64,000 nucleotides of DNA, from NCBI GenBank assembly GCA_013399895.1, contig VXBA01005569.1, forward strand, positions 697,335 to 761,334, read 5' to 3'. The DNA comes from Serilophus lunatus. Taxonomy: Eukaryota > Chordata > Aves > Passeriformes > Eurylaimidae. Below, in pieces: positions 1 to 13,500 of the stretch. The notes below the pieces were generated by a model. The model was not told where the DNA came from and did no database searches. It was given only the letters and a program-made list of their open reading frames with translations. Made by a program: the position numbers and the translations under genes. Position 1 is the stretch's first letter; every line of letters starts with the position of its first letter.

Positions 1-310
1 TGACCTCACTAGTGCTGAATACAGGGGGACAATCACTGCGCTGGTCCTGCTGGCCACACGATTGCTGATACAGGCCAGGTTACCACTAGTCTTCTCGGCC
101 ATCTGGGTGAACTGCTGGCTCATGTACAGCCAGCTGTGAAACAGCACCTCCGGGCCCTTTTCTGCTGCGCAGCTTTCCAGACACTCTTCCCCCAGCCTGT
201 AGCATTGCATGGGGTTGCTGTTATCCAGGGGCAGCATGTGGCCCTTTGCCTTATTGAACCTACAACTGGCCTTGGCTCCAGCCAGTATGTGTCTCTACAG
301 TGCAAATGAC
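1..310 (-). mobile_element. CR1 LINE fragment (reverse-transcriptase 3' part)
   Basis: Matches, on the minus strand, the same pol segment as 46750-47060 in this window (shared phrases such as GATACAGGCCAGG and CTGCTGGCTCATGT), but more diverged and with indels. It runs off the left edge. It lies in intron 13 of ARFGEF3. Confidence 0.85.
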
Positions 311-1385
311 ACGAATGAAGAGCTTTCCCTTCTCCTACTCAGTTTATGCAAATCATAGGAACAGTTCTTGCACAGTGACAATGGGACATGCTGATCTCTT
401 ACTATCTCCACAAGGTAGGAGTAGGATCTCAAATCCAATAAAAAGAGGTTGTGGTACTTAATGCTGCCTGTCCAGCAATTGGGCCCTTCTGCACTGAACA
501 GTCATCACAGATGAACTGGTATCCAATTATATATCAGAATGATCTCCAACAATAAATACTTTGGTCATGCTCAGGCCTATTTGGCACAGTGATGCCCCTG
601 GAGAATGTTCTGAGTTACAGATTTGCACCTGCAGCGGCTGCAGAACGTATCAGAACTAAGGATGATGTTAAACTCAACTTGCTTTTGAGATGATCTAGAT
701 TATAAATTCTCTTATATTGGAAGCTCAGCAATGGTACATTTTGACTTTTTTTGGTTGTTTTGTATTTCAGAATTTGTTTTATTTTTCAGAAAACTCTGAA
801 ATAATTTCTCTTGGGCAACAAGAGAAAAAGTTGAAGAACATGGGCTCATGTTTCGTAACTCTTGCAGCCTTCCAAACAATTTTTTAAAAGCCCAAGAAGC
901 TGAATAATTCCACGTGCCATGAAAATCATAATTATATGTTGCTAAAACCTAGTTATCTTTCACTTTAACTTCTCGTGTCTTCATCTATGGAAATATAAAT
1001 CAAGCCTTAAGCAACAAATTTGTTATCAGGCTCAAAAGTAGTTGCAAGATGAAGGTATGTCCATGCATATTATCAAGAGACAATACTTGCTATATCACAT
1101 GATGCTAAGTAAGATCTATTCTGAAAACAGTTCATCCATCAAAACAACTGTGACTTTAATGGCAATCAGTAAGCAGCATTCATTCCTCCCCAAATTACAG
1201 AGAAACTGTGTAATCCTGATGCGTGACATTTATCATGCAAGATTCATAAGCAGCTTCATTTGCAATTACTATTTCTCCACTTAACAGGCAGCCTGGAGGC
1301 TGTATATGTGGGCTAGTTTATGTGAAAGGAAGCAAAACAAATTTTATTTTTTTTTTAAACAGTTTTCCCATATTCCCCAACTCAC
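311..1385 (-). other. Intron 13 (partial)
   Basis: AT-rich intron sequence after the exon 13 donor. I looked for the next exon (human MKDFMKQVQTSG...) and did not find it, so it lies beyond the left edge. Nothing else recognised apart from the CR1 fragment at 1-310. Confidence 0.8.
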
Positions 1386-1552
1386 CAGCAACACAGGGGC
1401 TTGGGCAGGCTTCTTCCTGTAGTAATCTGAGTTGGCCAATTTTAGGTTGAGCAGCAGAGTGTAATGTGACACCACGTAGAGACTGTCTGCATTCATCAGT
1501 GTCTGGAAGCTGAAATTTAGGTTTCCCTCAAATCCTGGTGAGTGCATCATAC
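1386..1552 (-). CDS. ARFGEF3: ARFGEF3 coding exon 13 (last in window)
   Basis: 167 nt, phase 1 in, 0 out. Encodes MMHSPGFEGNLNFSFQTLMN, ADSLYVVSHYTLLLNLKLA and NSDYYRKKPAQAPVLL. The NADSLY...LLLNLKL part aligns with the ADTAY...LTTDLHSP core of active Sec7 domains but lacks its exact residues. Acceptor TTTGTTAG, donor GTGAGT. The last three residues differ from human, so the exact donor is slightly uncertain. Confidence 0.93.
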
Positions 1553-4500
1553 CTAACAAAAACACCACGTGAGCTCTCACATTTTACATAGATTTTTCCT
1601 GGAAAAAATACCAGAAACTATTCCTAGCATTTTGGCAGCAACAGATTCCTCAAATAGGTAATAAATCACCAGTAGAAATTACTCTACTAAATGTACTAGA
1701 ATAGGGAATAGAAAATAAGTTGTTCATCTAGAATACAATGCTGCAAGACAAACTGAACACTCCAGTCACAGTCCAGCAAAGCAACATGCTAAATTTGAAA
1801 TACATAAGGAGCACCAGCATTCATTAGGAGGACTGTCAGGTACAAAGCAAAGGACAGGATGCATCTGCAAGGACAACTCGAAAAGTGAGTTGAGAAGGGG
1901 CAGACGCAAAGCCTGTGTATTTAACTGAGAATACATTGTACCAAATGGTGCTAATGAGGTTGACAGTCCTTTTCCCTCCCCAGTAAATCTGCTCTGGTTT
2001 AAGTCAGTTGTTGGATGGGGACTGGAGTGCTCAGCATCTTAGAAGATTAGCCTGTAATCATCATTCTCTCCGTGGCCTGGAGGTATGTGGACAAATATCT
2101 GGGTCCAAGCTGGCTGTTACAAATCCAAGCCCTATTTAGTTCATACAAGACCTACTTTATAAATAGCTGAGCACTTGTAGTTCTGTCAGACCAAGAAGAC
2201 ACCTGTAAGTACACAGTATCCTCAAAACACTATCTGTGTGAAACAACAGCCTACAACCATGCCCTGTGGCACAATCCTTGCTTCCCAAAGATGACACATA
2301 CATTTTCCTCTGAGTTAGCTGACCTATGAGCAACATAAATCAAGTATGAGCAACACCTGTTTGAATCTCTATGATCCGTAGTTTGAGCCACGAAAAATCC
2401 AGAAATGTCAGATCTCTTCACATGACCCACAGTATTTTGTGGTTTTCACAACAATTGTGAAATTCATTTATATAGTATCAATTAGGGAAGATCAAGGAGT
2501 AAGCTTTATCCTAGAGGAACATTTGAAATGAAACATAAAACAGCTTCCAAGGTTAGTTATATGATGAAGCAAAGATTTGTCATTTTTTAACTGCTGCAGT
2601 GGTTTACTGTGAATATATTCCTCCCATCATAAACCTCATACACCTCTTCTAAGACAAAGTACAACAAACCATTAACATTTAAAAAAAATCCACACACAGA
2701 AAAGAAGCAAATGTTTTTCTTGCCTCGTGAGGGTTTGAAAGCTCTGTGCTGCTGCCTTCTCGGACTTTCCACTGTCGTCACTTTGGGGGCATGGATAAGG
2801 TGAGTAACTGTTTGAGAGTGGATTTAGAAAGAGAGTAACTGTTCCAGGATGGGTCTAAAAAATGAATAGCTGTTTAAGGGAGCAACCTTTGTGGAAGAGG
2901 GGTGATAGGGCTGGTCACAAACCATACCCACACAGGCTGACATGTGCTTGAGGGAGATTTCTCATGGTGAACATTAACAAAAAACCTTTAATAAGTACCA
3001 AAACTGCAACCACGTGCTTGACAGTAGCTTGTCAGTAGCTCTAGTGATTTCTTCATCACTGAAGGCAAAGATGTATCTTAACAATTTGTTGGATGGAGGA
3101 TCATGATATTAATGTAGCTACTGTATCACTGATTTGATGTCTTACCACTCTAAAATATATACCTTAGGGACTACAGTCTGCTATAGTAGATGAAAACCTC
3201 AAGGCAGAGAGGTACGTAAAATTAAAAGAAACCAACCAAGCAAAAAAGCCCATTTCATTTTGCTTAAAGATACTTTAAGACTGCAAGTAGAAAGGAAATG
3301 TAGAACTGCATAGGAAAGTGGATACTACATAGTCGATATGTATCTGAGTACCAAAAAGTGCTTGGGAAAAATATGATCTTTAATTTCCTCTACAATATGG
3401 GAAAATAAACAACTGTATTTTGGAAATTATGAGACCTCTACAGCAGAACATTAACTGATACTTACTAACATAAAACCCTTGCCTCTAAAAACTATAGAAT
3501 CCATACTGAAAAGAGGTGCTAACTTACTCCTGTTAACTTAGGAGTTAACCAACTTACTTGCAAGCCTTAATTTCACTATAACTCTTCTTAGTTGACTTCA
3601 CTTTTTCCATGCTTATATTCCCAGGGCAAAATTTGGTGCCTCAAATTTCTCTCCTTTCATTGCTTTTCAATCCTATGAAAACATACTAACATTGCAACAC
3701 TATCTAAGGACCTAGCTTGTAGGAAAGACTACTAAATTTTTTTTTTCTCCCAAAGTGTGAGAAAAATTGAAAAATGAAACAAAGCAGTTAAATGAGGTTT
3801 CCCAGAAACACAAAAATACTGCTTCTGTACTGGCTTGTCTTGGAACTCCACCTGTCTCTTTTTTCAACTTGAATTTTAACCAATATTCAGATTTCCTGAT
3901 GCATTCTTCAGGAACTACACGTGAGTAGATGTCGTACATACAATGAATAAAATCAGTTCCTCCAACTTCATCATCTAATTTGAGCCTTGAATTTCTGGTG
4001 CTAACACAGGAGTCCTGAAATAAAGATCTCAAAGATGTCTCAGATGCTCCCCAGGGGGTGTTCCTACACCCTGACATTTGTTTCAACTTGAAAAATGTCT
4101 CTCTCTCTACAAGTCTTCAAACTCATTGTTCTCTTGAGTATGCAGGAACACAAATTCTCGCCTCAAGAGGACTGATGGACATTTGCTTAAGATCCGAGGT
4201 ACAAGTTAAGGGACTGTTTCAGTTGGATTGAGTCTCATTCCAGGTGTCCAACTGAAACATGAACCACACAGATCTTATGAGAGCGTAAGAGTACAACTCC
4301 GAAACAGCCACATCTCCATGAAAACACCAGGATAGCTCTTCCAGGCAGTCTTAATACAGTAACTGGCTACTCTGCTTTTCCACAATTTACTGAGTGGTAT
4401 CTTCTAGGAATGCTTTACCAAATCCATGTGGAAACATGGACTGATGTTTGAAGGACAGATTTAGCCATGGGAGTGGCTTTCTTAGGAAAGTGAAAGGTCT

Positions 4501-7500
4501 CTCTCAACAGTCTAAGTCCAAGACTAGGTACCTTTTTAAGAGAGAAGTGCAAGACACAAATGATGGATTTAATGCAGAAATTGATTTTTTTGAGCTTTCT
4601 CACTGTGTTAGTCATATCGAAATGCCAACGAAGAAACCCCGTGTTTAGCCTTAAAAATTAGAAGTCTCCTAGGTCCATATTTTCCAATGCTTCAAAATAC
4701 TCTAAAAATACTTGACAGACAAAAGAGAAAAGAAATGGCATACTCATTCATGCATGAGGGAACAGGTGCACAGAAGTCTGAGCTGGAGGTCTGGTCTTTC
4801 AGCACAACCTCAAGATCACTCTGATTCAGGTAAAAGAAATACCAGAGACAGAAAGGATGGTCTCAAGCACCTCAAATAGGAAAGTACTTAACACTAATGC
4901 TTCCTTTAAGGTATTTTCTTTCTATGATATAAAATGGTCAATGTTTCTTAAGAATACCATCTGCCCTCATGCTGAGTTAGGGCTTAATTGGGCAGCATTT
5001 AAACAGGATATCGGGAATATCAGCTTAATTACCCAGTTTCTAAATATATCAAAATTATGCTGTATGACAATGGGAGGCAGCCCTTCTGACTATGGGTTTT
5101 ATGTGTGTGAGAGAGCACAAGTGAATGAAGCAATGATTAGGAGAGGAGCAATAGGAAAGGCAATTGCACTGAAGTAAGTTAAAGAAACAGAAAAATATAT
5201 TTTAGCAAACATTTCCACTTCAGCCACTGTCAAGAGACTTAAATGCTTCTAAAAAGATGTATTTACAAACATTTTAAATATACTATCAACAGGACAAACA
5301 AGCCTTTGCATGCTTTTTTTTGTTTGTTTGACAAGTCAAGATCCAAAATGTCCTAAGTATGAAAGAACTAACGGTATTTCACCTCTTAAAAGGCAAGAAC
5401 TTAATTTTTTACTTTGTCTGGGGTTTGAGCTTTGCATTTCCTACCACGTTATACAGCAGCATTAAGAAAAGAAAAGAGTAAAGGAGAAGAGTCTCTCTCC
5501 TCTTTCCCTATCCTTTTGAAATCTTACTGCTGTGGAATTGTTACTACCTTCTTTGGGATGCTGGCATTACTAACAGTAATGCAGTGATGTACTGAGCTAC
5601 TTAACTCTCATTCAAAACAGGTGATGGTACTTGGCACGTCCCTTTCATGCTGAAGGGCAACCTCAACCTCTTTAATGACAGCATGTGTAAATCTTCTGGA
5701 AAGATGTTCACAAACCTGCAAAAGAGGTATTTTACTACAGAAAATTCAAATTTTTTATTGATTGAGGAGGTCAATGGATTGACTTCCCTTTGAATCGGTG
5801 CCTGCATATTTCATTTGCTTTGGTCTAAATGAAATGTGCTGCTGTGAAGGTATGTACTCTGTAAAGCCCAAACCTCCTTATTCTGGGTATGTCGTCTGAA
5901 GATGAAATCCTACACAAGAATCCATGTACAGTGCTGTCAGAGTGTGCATGCTGGTTAGACACTAAATATTTTCTTGCAAACCTGAGCAGAATGTTGAAGA
6001 GAAGCTCTGCAGTGCTCCATCCACTTCTTCTATGCTGGGAAGAGCTATAAGCCGAGGAAGTAGGGCTTCAAGTGACTGGATGAACAGCCGTGCACTGTGT
6101 TGATCTGCTTCTTGGCTTTTCAGCAATTTCAGAGAGAGAGCAGCAGTACGTAAGGACCTGTGACCTGGACAATCCCGTGGTGTCTGCTCCTCATCAGCCA
6201 GGGAACAATTGTCAGAGCCTATGTCTGAGACATCAGATCTCCCTGAATCCTTTTCTGCTGCCATGGAGTACTGATCGCATGAGTCAAACTCAGTCCTAGA
6301 AAGGTCCTGGTCATCTACACTGAAGTTACTTTCACTGTATCTGGATCCATAGGACCTGGTCTTGCAATCGACTGATAAGAAATTAGTTATATCTGGATAG
6401 ACTATGGTGTGGCTTCTTTGAACAACATCTGGTTGGTCAATGGTTTCTGATTCTGGTTCTCTATAATGAATCTCTTTGCTTTCGTGTCCAGCTGGAGATG
6501 GCAGTGAGTTTTTTTGACTTTCTGGATTATCCTCTGGGGTCGTCTGTCCCATATCCCCTTCCAAAGTAGTCTGACCAGTGTCTGTAGTAACACTAATGCT
6601 AATATCAGGACTCTTCTCATTTCCTGATTCCCAGGCAGGATTTTCTGAGGACAGGATGCGCCTCTGCCACCTGAAGTCAGCATCATTGATCTCCATGGAG
6701 TCCCTGCTCGTCTCAGTCCCATCCTTCAATTCTTCTAGGCGCTGGAGCAGCAGCTGGATCTGCTCTTCACTAAGGCCCCTCCCTTGGCTCAGCTCATCTA
6801 ATGCTCCAAGCAGGGCAAAGACGCAGGACACTGAAGCATAACATGCTTCTATACCACCTTTGATGCAAGCTTCTGTCATCCCATCCATGACACTACAATT
6901 TATACAGAGTTTATTTAAGTGACACAACATGTATAACGAGCACATCTCTGTCATTCAACACCATCCCTCCATAACTAGTTAAAAACCCAAAGTGAACTTA
7001 TCCTGTAAGATTATTCCTGAGAAAGACAACCGGTATTAGAACAAATTATTAAGTCTCCCATGCAAACATGGCCGTTCTGTTAAGGGAGTACCCACCATAG
7101 AAAGTTATCATACATTTATACCACCATGTACAGCATATCCTCCCTTACAGACAAGCACTTAGACTGAAAAAAAAATCTCAGCAGCAAAATGAACTAAATT
7201 TAAAGCCATCTGTGTCCTGAAAATGATTTTGTCTACAAGATATGACCTTCATATGAACTGAGAACCCATCGTGCTTAATCTGACTGTTTAAATTTTCTGT
7301 GACCTCCTTTGACTTCATCTTGGAAATGTACCTCTAAATAAACAGTTATTTCATAGCAAGTTTAGCGACCCACACCACAAAATTTTACAGCTGTAAAGCA
7401 GCATATTTGGTTATTTTTACAAACTCCACAAGGTAGTTCTCTATGCCTTTACAAACGTGCCTGAAGCAATGAAAAAACAATAAGAGCTTTTAACCAGGGA

Positions 7501-10500
7501 GATACCCTGGTTCATATTAGGTATGGTCCTGAAGGTACAACTACTTAAGCGTCCTGCAAGCATAGGTTTATGAGAGAAGAAACAAAGCGTACAGCTTGAG
7601 AAGATCCAGATGAGACTTCCTTTTAGAAATAGGCCTCTTCTTGGATTCTAACTCAGAAGAGCAGGGCCCTGCCAAATCACAAAGCTGACGAGGACTGCCA
7701 AGTATCTGAAAAGCAAGGAAACAGAAGTAAGTAGAGGATTATCTAAGCATAATTTAGAATTATGATTTTTATTGTATTTATCAAGCCCTGGAACCCAAGG
7801 CAGCAGTACTGTAACTTCGCACAGCACAATGATGTTCTGTTTATTAAAGCTATCTTTCCTTTTCTATAGAGGGAGAAGAGCAAAATATTCAGCAAGAATC
7901 ACACATAGAATACTCTCCAGCTTTACATTTTTGACTGAATATGTTTCAACTGGTACTGCACAAAAGAGAATTTTTATGCACTATAGTTTATACCAAAGGG
8001 AGGCTTTCTCTTCAGTCACCTACTTACAAAATTATAGAAATGATAGAGTCATACAAAGACAGGCAAAGTGAGTCCTTCAGACTCAGCTTGCTGGGTGGCA
8101 TCCCGTTAATGCCCACCAGTAAATATGATGAGGTGGCTTTGCAAACAAGCATGTATTAATAAGTCCAAAGAGTCAACAGATAATGTCCAGCAGAAAACAA
8201 CATTAATCTAAGCTTTTCCTAAAACTTCAATTATCCTCTTGCTATTATTTAAAATTACAGAAAGACAAATGACAGGATGACTGCCAGTTTGGACAACTGA
8301 GCAGGTGGCTGTATGGTGTTGATAAAGATCTTCAGAAACAGAACAGCCTAGGTATGCAGAAGCTAGAAGAAAAATTCTCTAAGACATACCAGTGTTCCAA
8401 CAAATTACATAAGTTACCTTGTGTTCCACAACAGGAGGAAAAAGCTCCCATGTGCAATGCAAGAGTCCATGATTTCAGCTGATGCCCAAGCAAGTCTCAC
8501 AGTGCTCCAGCTTAGTGCTCCCAGAGGCACTAGGCAAGAGGCCAGAATGCACTGGTCTTGAAACGGCCTCTTAAGCCATTGGCAGCTTCCTTGTGGCTAT
8601 GAAAAAGTGCTCAAAGAAACTGTAGTTCAAAAACCTGGCACGTGATCAAAGCATATATTCACCTTAATGTCTGGAAACTACACTGAGGGGATGAATGCTT
8701 CCTTCTAGCAAAAGCAGAGAGTGGGGAAAGATGCCAAACTTGTTGTGAACTGGATCGTTATACTCTATCTCACCTAAAAGAGCAGTCATGACTCAGTGAT
8801 AGGATCTGCTCCATGTGGTATCACAGCACGAACACTGAAAGAGTTGCCACAGTAGCTTGCATTATTGAGACAAATACAGCTATTACAACTTCTAAAAGTG
8901 AAGATATTTGTCAGAGTGGTGTTGATGTAACAGCTGTGCTCAGAAATGACAATTTCAACATTCCCCAGTGGGAAGGTTTGAAATGGATTGATGTGCACAT
9001 ATCAGCAATGTTTCTGTTAAATAAACATTTTGCTTTACATGCCTGGATTTGCACACATGATTATCCTACCTCTTTCATAATTTTGATGGCTTCTACTCGA
9101 TGTTGAGGTGGCGGGTAAAGCAATATCCGGTGATACAGAGACTGTAGCACAGGCTTCATGGATTCCACTGACCCCACCAGTCGAACCAGTTCTGCTGCAA
9201 TATAATATATAGTACGTGCAACAGGCCCACTAAGGGCAGGTGCTGTGGAGGAACAACCTGAACCTCGACCATGATCAGAGATCCCTGAGGAAGGTGAATC
9301 AGTCTCAAGGCAGATGCTGCTGTGGGCAGAGGTGATAGTTTTGTCATGGATTGGATTTCCCAGGATTACTATTAGGGCTGGACACAGTTGCTTCCTAAGA
9401 GAGATAAAAGCAGCAGATGGTAAAGGGAAAAAAATAATCTCACAACAACAGATTGAAAATACCCCATGGCTAAACGAGATACACACTCTTGTTTAAATGA
9501 TCAGTCAACAGCAGTGTTTAGATAGAATAACGAATTATGCCAGGCTTTTTTCATCTCCCAAGCCTCAGCACACTAGTACATACGGAAATACCTTTGGGTG
9601 CTTCAGAAACATGATCACAAGGTAGACATTCTACTTTCTTCTAAATGTCTCTTCAGTCCAACTCAGGAGCTTAAAAAAACCTGACCAAACAAGTACTAAT
9701 CTGTGTTAACTAGAAGACCTAATGTTCCATCACTGAACTGCACATGCATGTATTTTAGTAAGCACTCTTAGCTGTGAGCCTCTGTTTTGCTGGCTTTTGA
9801 AAACATAATTAAAGCCATCTACAATAACTCGAAGTGAGCACTGTAACTACTCATACGCCACTATACACTAAATAACGATCCTTCCTCAACTGTCTTTCTG
9901 CATGAACACTCATGTTAAGTGATTCAACATCAGCAGATCACTCTCCTGTGGAACCAGAGCCAAAACCAACTCAGCACTTTGCTCCATTACCTGTTATTTC
10001 AGCTTTGCACTCACATACTTGACATTTTACTTCAGTCTGCAAGACCTTAATTTAAGAAGCCAAGAGCTGCACCAGAATGAGTACCAAACCTGGTTTTCAT
10101 CTATGTCTCAGAGTTTCAAGCTAGTGCCTTGTGCAAGAACCTAATTACAAGTAATGATTTGTAAAATACATCCTAATAGGTATGTATGTTTTATTTTCTT
10201 AAGATTTTTAAGCAGTCCAGAATTTTCATTGCTTCTCTTAAAATGATTGCTGAAACAGTTCTGAAGTCACAGAAAGAAAACCAGCTTTCAACCACAGTCA
10301 GATAATGACTTTGAGTCTTCTTATTCCATTTCTTTCTCTAATCAGGTACGTTTCAAAACATCAATTCACACTCCCCACTTAAAGAAATGTGCCTGTCTCA
10401 AAGTAGGTCTAGTCACAGGTTGTAACAATATATTTCCCACACATATCTTAGTCCTTTCAAAGTGTTTCTGTATCAAACTACAGAGAACACTGTCAGAGAA

Positions 10501-13500
10501 CACAGAGCTAAATCTTCTGTCTGCTCCCTTCTTTATCTTCTGTGGAAAACTAACTATAAAGTGCCAGTCAGAGAAAAAGGTGCATTTAGGCAAGAGCTCC
10601 TTAAAGAATAACGACAGCTACCAATTTGGATCACAACTTCACTAGACAGGTATCGGATTAGTGTGTAGTAATAGTGCTATATATTCAAAATTATGTTTGC
10701 AGTTTCAATTGTTTCATGTCTTTCTAGTGTTTTGGGTTTTTTTCTTCCACTTAAGTAAGTAACTGAAGCATGCATATTCCTTGGCAGCAGTGCAGGTTAA
10801 GAAGTCCCTGAAGAAGCCCTGACAAACACCCTTAATTTGTAGCATAAACTGGATCATCAAAATGATGTAAACATAAAATAAAACAGGAAGTGTTTTATTT
10901 TAACCAAGATCATTTCAGTGATCTTGCTTATATAACAGCCCCACATTCAGTTACATAAGAAAAAACAAAAGGCTGGGTGAAATTCAAAGGCAGAACTGGA
11001 CTTTACATGAAAGAGAGAGAGTTCTGGTCTTGCATTAGAGTTCTGAGAGACCTCAGCACAGGATTCCTCTACAACACTACCAAGTGTTATCAACCTGAAA
11101 ACCTCCCAGTCCTGCAGTCACTGCTGTCCCTGGGCCAGCACGGGAAATCATGAGTGCCTCTGCATGTTCTGAGTTCTTAGAACTGGGCTCACGCCAAACA
11201 CTTCAATTTCAAAAATTACAGGGTAAAAGCATAAGAAACACATTTGCCATTAACAGTCACATATATCTTTCTTTAATACAATCACCTGACAAGGTCACAA
11301 GATGGGCATGGGCTGCAAGGAGCTGCATAATAACTACATTCTTGCTTTATTACTATGATTCAATTATCCGTAGGCTATAAAAGCCCCACTATTTTAAACA
11401 CAAAGAAAGAAAAGAATTATTTCAGGTGCTCTGAGGTGATTGTATCAAATGATTTAGAGGTAGCTATGAACACTAAAGATATCAAGCTTTCCTGATGAAG
11501 TGTATCAAAAAGAGAATTTCTTTAATTAAGAGGAAGTACCACGAAGACTACTTAGCCTCAGCCCTTACACAATGCAGATTACAAGCATTTCTGGTCATCA
11601 GCACACCATTTGACATTAATTTTGTTTATTTTCATATATTACTCCATCAGACCAGTAAGAATCTCTACAGTACCCTTCTATGACAAGCAGAATATCTCTT
11701 AATGTCACACATGAATCCAAACTACCGCAGAAAGCATAAGAGATTTTCTGCTGTGGCTAAATAAATTAGACTTCATTACAGTGATAATTCATTACCAAGA
11801 AGCATAGAAAGAACTGACAGTAGGTTAACAAGCAGCTCTGCTCCCATCTGGAGACTTATTATAGGGTTTTTAGCATGGCTGGGGGAGAAGGTCCTTTTTA
11901 TATTTACAAACTGAGTATTTCCATTAGTCTTCAGATGTACTCACCATATTAGATCAGTGAATCCTTTGTGCTGGTGCATGCTGGGAGAGGAGCTGTTTAA
12001 CATGGAAAGGATGCACTCCAAGTAAAGAAGCTGAAGTTGACGATTGTCACTGGCAAAAAGAAAAGATGCTATTCATACAATATTAAAACAAAGATTATTT
12101 AATTTTCCAAAACAACTGTATTAGTTCACTTGGAAATTATACCATAACTTACAGTGGTGATTTATTTTACTTCTTTCTATCCATTTACAATGATATGATC
12201 ACCTTCATCACCCATTTATTTTGTGATGACCACGTGCAGTGATCTGCTTTGTTAAAAAAATCTCAGTGAAAAAAGAGGAAGAATAAAACAGAAATGATTA
12301 CTCACATACAATCTAAACTTAAAAAGAAAGGAAGCCTTAAACAGAGGAAAAGGAGGCAACAGAGGATTTTGGACTATTGGATAATTTCTTCAGGAAATCT
12401 GAAGTATATGTAAGCTGCTCTCTTCTGGTTATTTTTTTCCTCTTTTCTTGGTGACAGCCACAATTGTCAAAAGGCAATGTTTACATGACATGGCAGAAAG
12501 TCACATGATAACACGACTACCTTTCAGGGCCTTGCCAGTTACTCTGTCAGAATCATGAGAAAGAATACTAAAGAATCTGTGGACACCTGGAACTGATACA
12601 CTTCTTACAATGTATCTTAATGCAGATCAACATCATCTTCCAGCTGACACTTGCATGGTCAAGAACAGGGCATCTTTGTACTCTTGATTTTATTTTCCCA
12701 ATGTCGATACTGATTAAATAATGCTAAGTAAGGCACTCTTCCCTTTCAAATCTTGCTGTAATTAGAGACATTCATGGGAGGAAAGTCTACAGAAGAATTG
12801 CACAGAGATGCCTGTGCTGTCTTTGAATATGGTAGCTCCTGAAAATTGTACAGCAAATAACACTATTCCTGCCTATAAAAACTACATTTTAAAGCTATGC
12901 TTATGTATTTCCAAGTGTATGATATTCCTAAATTTAAGGAATTCTTTGATAATGCAAATTACATCAATTGGATAAATGCTCCTTTTGTAAGAAGAACATT
13001 AATTCTCCAAATATAGTTCCTGTTAGGTCTTTTCATGGCTCTTGTAATTGTTACTCTCGCTATGATGGTTGCTTCCAGCCAGAAAAGAAAGCTTCTCTTT
13101 TGATAAGTATTTTGCTGCTGCATGGAAGTTACTTACAGATTAGACTTACTGGAAGCTCTTCAAAGCTGAACAGTGCACAAACAAGCTGAATTAGCTCCTC
13201 ACTTCAAGTGAGGATTAAATTAATGCATCATGAACGATACTTCCTCCAGTAAACACTTCATTTAAGCACAGCTTTGCTCCGTAATTACAGAACTACAACA
13301 GTACAATCACATGTATCAATGAAACTGAGTCTCAAACTCCAGGTAATAAATTGAAATTATAAACTGAAATAACTCACTTTATGACACCCTGGAGCTTCTC
13401 ACAGAGCACAGTGAGGACAGATACAATATCATCACAAAGAGACTCCACTGAAGTACCTCCAAAAAGGACAAAGATCAGAGATATTACATATGAGCAACTG

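Noticed and set aside
4857..5177. 106-codon plus-strand open frame in intron 12
   Set aside because: Antisense to the gene, no homology or splice signals; chance frame.
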